From positions 30,750,405 to 30,814,404 of the forward strand of contig OU862909.1 in assembly GCA_917880885.1 (NCBI GenBank): a DNA stretch of 64,000 bases, in the 5' to 3' direction. Source of the DNA: Limnephilus marmoratus. Taxonomy: Eukaryota; Arthropoda; Insecta; Trichoptera; Limnephilidae. The notes beneath the pieces were generated by a model, which was not told the DNA's origin, searched no databases, and saw only the letters and a program-made list of their open reading frames with translations. The position numbers and the translations under genes were made by a program. Below are positions 56,787 to 64,000 of this stretch, piece by piece; the first letter of the stretch is position 1, and the number at the start of each line of letters is the position of its first letter.

Positions 56787-57737
56787 TAAAATGCACTAAA
56801 AAGTAAAAAAATAATTTCGTATTCTTCTACAACTTCATAATCAACTTACTTTTTCTAATCATCAATATGTAGGTACGATTGTTACTTTTGGAATCGGTGT
56901 AAGTCAAGGTAGGTTTGTAACTACATACATAGTTAACATAGGTGTAATGTGCTTGTGTCGCACAAGCGACTTGACGAGGCGAGAGGCGAGAGCGGGGCCG
57001 CGGCGACGCGGGGAGCTGTCAAGTACTTTTGAACACGTCGGGCCGGGTACCTTTGCTGACACCGACTCCAAAAATAACAATCGTACCTACATATTGATGA
57101 TTAGAAAAAGTAAGTTGATTATGAAGTTGTAGAAGAATACGAAATAATTTTTTTACTTTTTAGTGCATTTTTTGAAGTGGTTTTTTTGTTATGTTAAAAT
57201 TTTTGTTTATTTTTTAATTTTTAGTGAATCTGAAGTATACTCACTAATTTGTCTGAATATGGATAAACCTACTAAACGTGCTGCTCATATGAGACAGACA
57301 TAATTTGACCATAGCGACGTTAGGATCAAATTAAGAGATTCGGCCGAGTTTCGTTAATTTGTCATGGATCCGATAATCAAAACCTAACTAAACTCTCATC
57401 AAATTACCCTTGAAGTACATCCTTTCCAAAAGAATCATTGAAATCGGTTGGCGTGATATTGAGTTATTCGTCCATATATCGCGCACATACTTAATGCAAA
57501 TTTAAGACTTATATAGTTTTCTCATGGATACCATTGTCGGAACTAGACCAAATTAAAATGGGACCACACGGGAAGCACCAGCTTTCAAATAAAAAAAGAA
57601 TCATCAATATCGGTTCACCCAGTCAAAAGTTCTGAGGTAACAAACATTAAAAAAAAAAAAAAAAAAAAGTAAAAAAAAAAAAATAAAAAAAATACAGTCG
57701 AATTGAGAACCTCCTCCTTTTTGAAGTCGTTTAAAAA
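56787..57737 (-). mobile_element. ~1-kb repeat with inverted arms and GC-rich core (copy 2)
   Basis: Reverse complement of 31952-32950 along its length, including the GC-rich core (GTGTCGCACAAGCGACTTGA, GGGGCCGCGGCGACGCG) and the end GAATTGAGAACCTCCTCCTT then TTTGAAGTCGTTTAAAAA. The left arm is cut shorter than in copy 1. An A-rich insertion around 57650-57690 distinguishes it. Confidence 0.78.
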
Positions 57738-57954
57738 CAATCGATGAAGTAATAGATTAGTTGCGTATTAGAATGCATTAATGTAACGATAAACGTAAAA
57801 CAATTTGTAAAACGTAAAACAATTTGATCTTCTCGTTCATAGAAAAGCGCTAATTACAACATTTGAGAAAAAAACATTTATGGCAAATATTTAGTTATGC
57901 TTTAAGGTATTATTATATTAGATTGAATCACCTCTACCATACAGAAATTGCATT

Positions 57955-58115
57955 CGTTTCTTGAAAGATTAGTGTCTTATACGGACAAAACTATTTATTG
58001 GCATTCAAATACCGTTTGTACCCATCAACAAAAAATATTCCTTCTTGTAAAAAGTGTTTTTTTTCTGTAATATTTTAATTAGCGCCATCGATGAATGCGA
58101 AGATTATTAATTCTC
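57955..58115 (+). mobile_element. Single diverged arm of the foldback family
   Basis: TTGAAAGATTAGTG, GGACAAAACTATTTATT, GCAAAAAGTG-like and TTTTAATTAGCGCCATC-GATGAATG pieces follow the order of the right arm of 10770-11212. Confidence 0.55.
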
Positions 58116-58137
58116 AAACGAAAATATGTATGTGTAT

Positions 58138-58473
58138 TTGGGAGGCGGGAATGGGTACCGCCGTCCCGGGAACCTTTATTGGATAACCAACATCTCTGCC
58201 ATAGGTCATCCCAAGTGGTTCGCTACGTTTGGTGATTTAGCAGGGGTGCCCGGGTTTATGGGGTGAGGTTTGTCTAGGTCTTGGAGGCGGATGACCAGGA
58301 CATACTGAACCCCAGATTCCTACCCACCCCTTAAACCCTTTTCCTTCCCAGAACTCTCCTCTCCTTCCTTTCCTTAAAAAAAACCCTCCACACAGCATTC
58401 TCAAAGATGACATAGGCCCTTAGGGAAATTATTTTCCTCAAGGCCTCCTGTGTGGAGCTCATGTAAAAAAAAA
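58138..58473 (+). mobile_element. SINE-B copy, full length
   Basis: From TTGGGAGGCGGGAATGGGTA to GGCCTCCTGTGTGGAGCTCA then TG plus A run. The outer tail hairpin is intact and the inner one carries mismatches (GGCCCTTAGGG, CCTCAAGGCC). Confidence 0.88.
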
Positions 58474-58482
58474 AAGTGATTT

Positions 58483-58900
58483 TTTTTTGTATTTCTTGGG
58501 CACTGACTATGTAACAATTTTGTTTTGAAAAGTTTTAATTTTCGATGTACATTTGTTACTTTAATTTAAAAAAAAAATTTGCGACCGGTTTCGACACGTC
58601 CGTATCATTAACGAGCAAACTTAAAACTAACGTAAACGATGTTTCCATGTAATTTTGACTCCTCCCACCGTCCTCCCCCTCCACCAAATTCCCCCCTCCC
58701 ACTACCCCCGCCTAATTAATTGTGTACTTGTATAGAATTTTTAAGTTAGTTTTAAGTTTGCTCGTTAATGATACGGACGTGTCGATACCGGTCGCAAAAA
58801 AAAATTTTAAATTAAAGTAACAAGTGTACATCGAAAATTAAAACTTTTCTAAACGAAAATATGTGACACAAAAAACAGTAAAGAAATACGGTCGCATTTA
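58483..58900. repeat. Inverted repeat, ~110-bp arms
   Basis: TGCGACCGGTTTCGACACGT then CCGTATCATTAACGAGCAAA in the left arm (58530-58630) is mirrored in the right arm (58745-58865: GTTTGCTCGTTAATGATACG then GACGTGTCGATACCGGTCGC). A conserved hairpin GATAC-GGAC-GTGTC sits in each arm. In the related copy near 28810 it is GACAC-GGAT-GTGTC. Confidence 0.7.
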
Positions 58901-59335
58901 GGAATTGATTATCTTAAATGATTAAACATTACAATTTGAGGTTTTTTACTCAATAAGTTATTCCACCATAAAAATTAAATAAATTGTGTTACGTTTTTGT
59001 TAAACCTTAAAGTCAATTCGTTCATTTTCGTAAACCAATTTTATATATGTATCATAGAAATCGTTGTGTCTCCCTTACTATCACAGTGAGAAATGTTGCT
59101 AGAAAGAGAAAATACGACGCTTTATATAAAAATATAAAACTTAACCACAAAAGAAATAAAATGTAGAACTTTATGAAACCAAAGTTTCGAGTTTATGAAA
59201 CTTTTCCATTTATAATTTTTACATGGAACGAAAAAAAAGTGAAATAAAATAACTTTATAATACATTTGTTTAACAAAACGTGTTCGTGTTTTTATTTATT
59301 TCGTTATCAGTAATTTTTGTTATAAAAATGGAAGA

Positions 59336-59625
59336 TGAGCGATTTTAAAACTTTTTTTTGTTTGCATGCAAAATTATATGTTTTTTTTTTCGATTTATAA
59401 AGTTTTAGTTTTTGGATAAGTTCACAATGGATTATGGATTGACCAGTAATTTTTTTAGAAAAAAAAACTTAAGATTAGCGATTTTTGAAACTATTTTATG
59501 TTCGCATACAAAAATTTTATGTTTCAAAATTTTTTTTTCTCGATGTATAAAGCGTATTTCATTCCCTTTCGAAAACTGTTTTTAGTTTTCGGATACGTTC
59601 ACAAATATTCCTGATATTATGGATT
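59336..59625 (+). repeat. Two-unit imperfect tandem duplication, ~150-bp period
   Basis: GAGCGATTTTAAAACTTTTT...GTTTGCATGCAAAATTATATG and TTAGCGATTTTTGAAACTAT...TGTTCGCATACAAAAATTTTATG are successive units, each ending with TTTAG-TTTTGGATA(A/C)GTTCACAA. A third relative is at 28545-28705. Confidence 0.6.
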
Positions 59626-60779
59626 TTATTGCAAAGTTGAAATATTTTTACCAACCGACAAAATTCACCTGATTTTTGGAGGGCTAAATGAGAATGAAAC
59701 CTAAAATCTTCCGCAGTGCAATTATCATTTTTGGAGGTTTATACATTTACATTCGTGGTAGATAGTAGATAGTAGGGTGAGTTCTGTAAATTCGTCGCTA
59801 CGCTACTTATCAAGATAAGCAGACAAATGTGTTTCACCGTTATATTCGAGTTACGAGCACCCACCTAATCGGGTGAGATTTATCTTCCTAGTAGATTCAT
59901 TCAGAAACAAGTCGAGAAAAATAGTCTCGCGAGAGCATCGAGTAATGCAACAAGTGACTAAAATAGAAGGAATGAATTTGGGGGGAAGGGGTCCCATACA
60001 GACAGATATGTGCGTACAACTTACAAACCGCTACCTCAGTTCCGAAGTGTAACAACTCAAAAAAGTGTTGGGTGATAATTAGGAAAGAAGATTTTGGGCA
60101 GGTTTAATTTTCTACTTCTACTGCCTACACCACATCTAAATTTTGCAGATTTTAATAAAATTTGCTGAAATCGATCTTGGCGCGTTTTGTCGGTGTGCAA
60201 ATTTTTTCGAACGTTCCGTTTCCGATCCAAGATGGTGGCCGTTTCAATGGTTAAGTAAAGATTCTTCTTTCAACTGTGAAATCGTCGTGTTTATTTGGAA
60301 TTTGGAACCTCTTATTCACGTTTTTTTTAAATATTATGGTCTTACTGAAGAAATTTTGAAAAAAAATATTTTCATTGAGATAGTGACGTTTCTTTGGACA
60401 AATTGTACAATTCCTTATTTGAAAAAATATTACATAAAACATAAATATGATTTATAATTAAGCAGGTAGGTATGTATGTAAATTGCTACCTACATAGAAA
60501 TCATATGATTTCAGAGAAAATTTTAGTTTCGATTTATTAAATACGAGAAAAATAGAAACATACTTTTTTGACGTGAGGTCTACTGTTCACAGATTACTAA
60601 TATTACTAGCATTTTTCTAACATTTGAGTTTTTAGAGGTTTTCACAGGATTTTCATAGTTGTTACAATTTGGATCCGTAGTTATTGCAATATTTCTGATT
60701 TAATGTGTGATGTTGATTTAGAATAATTGTTATAATACAAAACTGGTAAATATTAGAATTATATTTGGATACAGAAGAT

Positions 60780-61380
60780 ACAGCAGCGCATCTTCAATGT
60801 TTACAGAGCTAGGACTTCACGGATTCGCCGGTCTGATGAGACACCGGGTTGAAGACACATCATTGAAGCACCCACCACTGTCCCGCCCCGGTATAGGCGA
60901 CTTATTGTCGCCCCTTCGGAGCTCTCGCAAGAATCTACTTTTTTTTATAAACGACTCTACATTTAACATTTGTATAACGAATCTAGAGCTTCAATGACCC
61001 CGCATACGTTGTTAGAGGGCGGTATGCAGGCGCGCCTACAGGATTGCACTGTTATAGTCACCAGACACCGCGTCACTGGAGCCAGGATGCGGCTAATGGC
61101 TTCCGATAACACAGTGGTGATCGCAGCCTTCCAGCACCAAGCGCCACTCCTGAGCGAGCGCTGGGCCCGAGCTCACTCCAGACCACGTCCTACATTAAAA
61201 TTGATTATTTATTTTATTTCTATTATCGCTTATGTTTTTTTATTTATTTATTTAATTTTTCTTTTCTTTTCTATTTACTTTTTTTAAATTATCTGTTGTG
61301 CAATTATGTACAACTTTATGGGACGTGTGGGATTGCACTATCCTCCCCACATCCTGGAATAAACATTATTATTATTATTA
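60780..61380 (+). pseudogene. Truncated LINE 3' end
   Basis: The frame from about 60785 reads SSASSMFTELGLHGFAGLMR then HRV, resembling the terminal coding region of lepidopteran LINEs (..ASxxFxxxGxxxFxAxxRxxV..). A GC-rich stretch to 61195 carries a 105-codon ORF (60970-61287) that I cannot assign. The element ends ATCCTGGAATAAACATTATT then ATTATTATTA, a polyadenylation-like signal plus TTA repeats. Confidence 0.5.
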
Positions 61381-62149
61381 AAAATATATATATATATATA
61401 TAAATCCAAATAAATGTAATTCTAAAATAACCAACGATTACCTATTATATTTGTTACATTTTGGAACTGGTAGATGTATGGGTATTTTAAGCATTTTCTC
61501 CTAGTTAACTCAAAACTGCAAATTTTTGAGTTGTTGCCCCTTTGAACTGAGGTATCCAAACAGTCAGCGGGGAAGGACAGTACGCCGGTTGTTAAGGATG
61601 GTATGGTGGCCAACCGAAGGGATATAAAGCAGACAAGTTTATTTCGGCTGACAACTTTAGACGCACATTGGTATAAATCGCGGGGTAAACACGACCGCAC
61701 TGCGGGGAGATGGCAAGGCAAAAATACTGAGGCAAGGCATTTTAGTGGGAGCAAACGAGAGATTTAATCTTCGTAAAACGCTTCCAGAGGGATTTCAACG
61801 TGTTTGACAAGAACGAAATGAATTTAAAACATGGATTAGCCAAGGTGGTATAATATTTAACCTAACAGAACAAAACAAGAACATCATTTAATTTCAGAGG
61901 GATCAAACAAGATATTTAATCATTTTAATACTTGTAACATGTTTGACATTCATGTAAAAATGTTACGAAACAAATTTTAAAATGTCAACTCGAACTTAAT
62001 ATTAATTTCAAGGATATCCTAAAAAAAGAACATTATTAAGAACTGAAATAGAAATATGGAAATTATTCGTTTTGAATTCATAAACGAGTTTAAATATGTT
62101 TACTACCATTTAAAATCGAAATACCGATCAGATGTTTATAACGGAACAT
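61381..62149. other. No recognisable feature
   Basis: The TATATATATATATATA run at 61386-61402 is adjacent to the LINE tail. The 110-codon minus-strand ORF 61422-61754 has no motif. Confidence 0.5.
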
Positions 62150-62532
62150 TTTAACTCTTGGTCATCCCTAGCGGATCGGTTTGGTAACTTAGCAGGAGTG
62201 CTCGGGTTTTCGAAGTGAGTATGTTAAATAATCAAGGTCTTGACGGCAAATGAGTTTACCCATCTACGTGGAGGGCCGAATCGGAAAGACTAGTTGAGGG
62301 AGACCTAATGTAGACCTCTTAAGCCGGATTCTCTCGACCCATGGATTCATACGTCCATCATCCCTTGACACATTGCCCCAGGTTCCTATACACCCCTCAC
62401 ACCCTTTCCTTCCCAAACCTTCCACTCCTTCCTTTGCTTAAAAACGACCCTCCAAACAGCATCTTCAAAGATGACACAGGGATGATTTTTCAGGGCTCTC
62501 AGAGCCTCCTGTGTGGAGCTAATGTAAAAAAT
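62150..62532 (+). mobile_element. SINE-B copy, long variant, diverged
   Basis: TTGGTCATCCCTAGCGGATC, GGTAACTTAGCAGGAGTGCT, GGATTCATACGTCCATCATC, CACCCCTCACACCCTTTCCT, CCTCCAAACAGCATC and CTCCTGTGTGGAGCTAATG follow the family order with many changes: an old copy. The inner tail hairpin is degraded. Confidence 0.78.
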
Positions 62533-63639
62533 TGTATCAAATTAAATGAAAAAAAAATCCAAATCCTATTCCTAGGTGAATTATTATAACACAGGAATCG
62601 ACTAAAGTAAAAGGAACACACTCTGATGGAACTTTTGTGGATAATTGTATAAATAAAAGCTTAGACGCTGTTTCAATCCTAACTTATTGACTGGGAAAAT
62701 AATTAAAGAAAATCCGCACACAAGATGGAGTTCAAAGTTAATTTAGACGTCAAGTAAAGGGCGCCCTCGGGCTCAAATTAGAAACATATTATATTATATT
62801 ATACGTGAAATTTAATATAACGACAGTTCAAAGGTATAACTGATTAAATGGCAGTTAGTTACTCGTGCGTCAATTAATCAGTTTTACCTTTGTGCTTAGG
62901 ATAACATGTTTTCTCAATTATTGTTATAAAACTATATGAAAAACGCCTTCAAGGATGAGTGAAATTCAAATTTAGAATATATATTATTCTATCACCCGTC
63001 GCAATTGAGTAGTTGGGTGCAGCCAGCAAGGGTCACGTGTTAGGGACTCTGTCTCGTTCTAGCAGCACGGTAACAGAGGAGAGAGCGCATATCATGTGAT
63101 CCCATCACCACGCGTAGCGTAGCAGTGTGATCGAAACATATATTTTTTTGTTTTAAATTGAAAAAAATATATACGAGTATGATCGGAGAGCATAATGACA
63201 TTAATGTTTTTTACTGCAAATATGCCCAGGAATCACTGGTACTTGCTGTTACATCCTGTATAATATATTAAAAATATATTATTTTCTAAGGAACAACAAT
63301 AATAATGAGTACCTTTAAGTATTTACGCCAAGATAAAACTTTTTTTTTTTAAATCAATCATTCGTAGATCATTGTTTGAGAGCGTTTTCCATGAATAAAA
63401 TAAAATTTAAAAAAAAAAACAGCGGAGATCAGCACACATAACCTAAACAAAGATCATAATAAGAAAAAATAAATAGGTATGTGTATGTTCCAGAATAACA
63501 CCGAAATAAAACAAATTAATACACAACAAACCTTGACAAATTTGGCGAAGTAAAAAAAATAATAAACTCTCAGATTAATAATAACAGCTCGCTTCAAATC
63601 AATAATAACCCGCGATCTTTCATAGAGTTTATTATGTTT
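62533..63639. other. No recognisable feature
   Basis: AT-rich sequence up to a possible LINE tail. Confidence 0.5.
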
Positions 63640-63762
63640 GGTTGCATTTAGTTTTATCATTTAGTTGATCATTATTAATTGGTATATTTTTGGCATCCTC
63701 TTCTGTACATTATATTGGTATTAAGACTGTTTTTGTGTCTTAAATAAATAAATAATAAATAC
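63640..63762 (+). mobile_element. Possible LINE 3' tail
   Basis: TTCTGTACATTATATTGGTA then GTGTCTTAAATAAATAAATA has the AT-rich, AAAT-repeat ending of LINE 3' UTRs. No coding remnant is seen. Confidence 0.3.
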
Positions 63763-64000
63763 GTAACAAAACCATTGTTTTAATTTTAACTCTTCAGTCA
63801 TGAAATTTTCATACCTACTTCTTTCTTGGTCAACAGTTGTTTGCAGCCCACAACAACATCACCATAATGGAATATTGAACGTTGAAATTACTTTTAAACC
63901 GCCAAAAAATAAGACAAGATTGTTGTTCCATATATTTCAATTTAAAAATATAGAAAAGCAATTGAAATCTAACGAGAGAAAAATAATTCCGGACAGTAAG

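Noticed and set aside
58566..58620. Hammerhead-like reading of the GACGTGTCGAAACCGGTC motif
   Set aside because: GAAAC and a short stem are present, but the CTGATGA box is not (TTAATGA at best); kept only as a hairpin in an inverted repeat.
60970..61287. 105-codon GC-rich ORF that could be a host exon (DCTVIVTRHRVTGARMRLMA)
   Set aside because: It sits between a LINE-like coding remnant and a LINE-type TTA tail and runs into low-complexity TTTATTTATT sequence. A retroelement remnant is the simpler reading, though host origin is not excluded.

Overview
The window is eukaryotic, intron-rich, AT-rich DNA from an animal. It is very probably an insect and most likely a lepidopteran. This is inferred from the mix of R4/Dong-type and Jockey/CR1-like LINEs, tRNA-derived SINEs, a Tc1-like element, abundant short inverted-repeat elements and the frequent TAGGTA/GTACCT-type intron sequence. 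No single feature fixes the species.

One host gene can be supported. It lies on the minus strand and encodes an RPUSD2-like (RluA-family) pseudouridine synthase. Four coding exons are visible in transcript order: 47135-47048 (pre-S4 segment), 24447-24225 (S4-like segment), 6838-6751 and 3916-3829. Splice sites and reading phases join exactly. Introns are very large (22.6 kb and 17.4 kb). The exon with the catalytic Asp motif of the RluA fold is not in the window and should lie beyond base 1. The true N-terminal exon(s) should lie beyond base 64000.

The last two visible exons are the main discovery. Both are exactly 88 bp, both have entry phase 2 and exit phase 0, and both encode the same first strands of the catalytic domain (13 of 30 residues identical, most other changes conservative). 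Since 88 is not a multiple of 3, including both gives an in-frame stop inside the second, so they look like mutually exclusive alternative exons. A second unusual feature is a degenerate tandem array (about 86-120 bp period) that starts at the 5' splice site of the 223-bp exon. It repeats the exon end plus donor (CACAG|GTAAAT-like) six more times into the intron.

Everything else is intronic or flanking repeat DNA. 3.8-10 kb: the two alternative exons, a tRNA-like SINE, MITEs and a LINE tail. 10-15 kb: a cluster of five or six copies of one SINE-like family (called SINE-B here), a 443-bp foldback, and two opposed LINE fragments. 15-19 kb: a deleted Tc1-like element, a MITE, and two inverted blocks of a 26/28-bp minisatellite. 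22-38 kb: tRNA-derived SINEs (SINE-A), an approximately 1-kb element with inverted arms and GC-rich core, long inverted repeats and nested SINEs. 40-45 kb: a 5'-truncated but open Dong/R4-like LINE, and a Jockey/CR1-like LINE inserted inside a tRNA-like element. The latter LINE ends in the same 3' tail as SINE-B, pointing to a LINE/SINE partnership. 50-64 kb: a palindrome with a hammerhead-ribozyme-like core, more LINE fragments, a 2.1-kb element with long terminal inverted repeats, and further repeat copies. Boundaries of repeats were read by eye and are approximate to several bases unless a splice site is stated.
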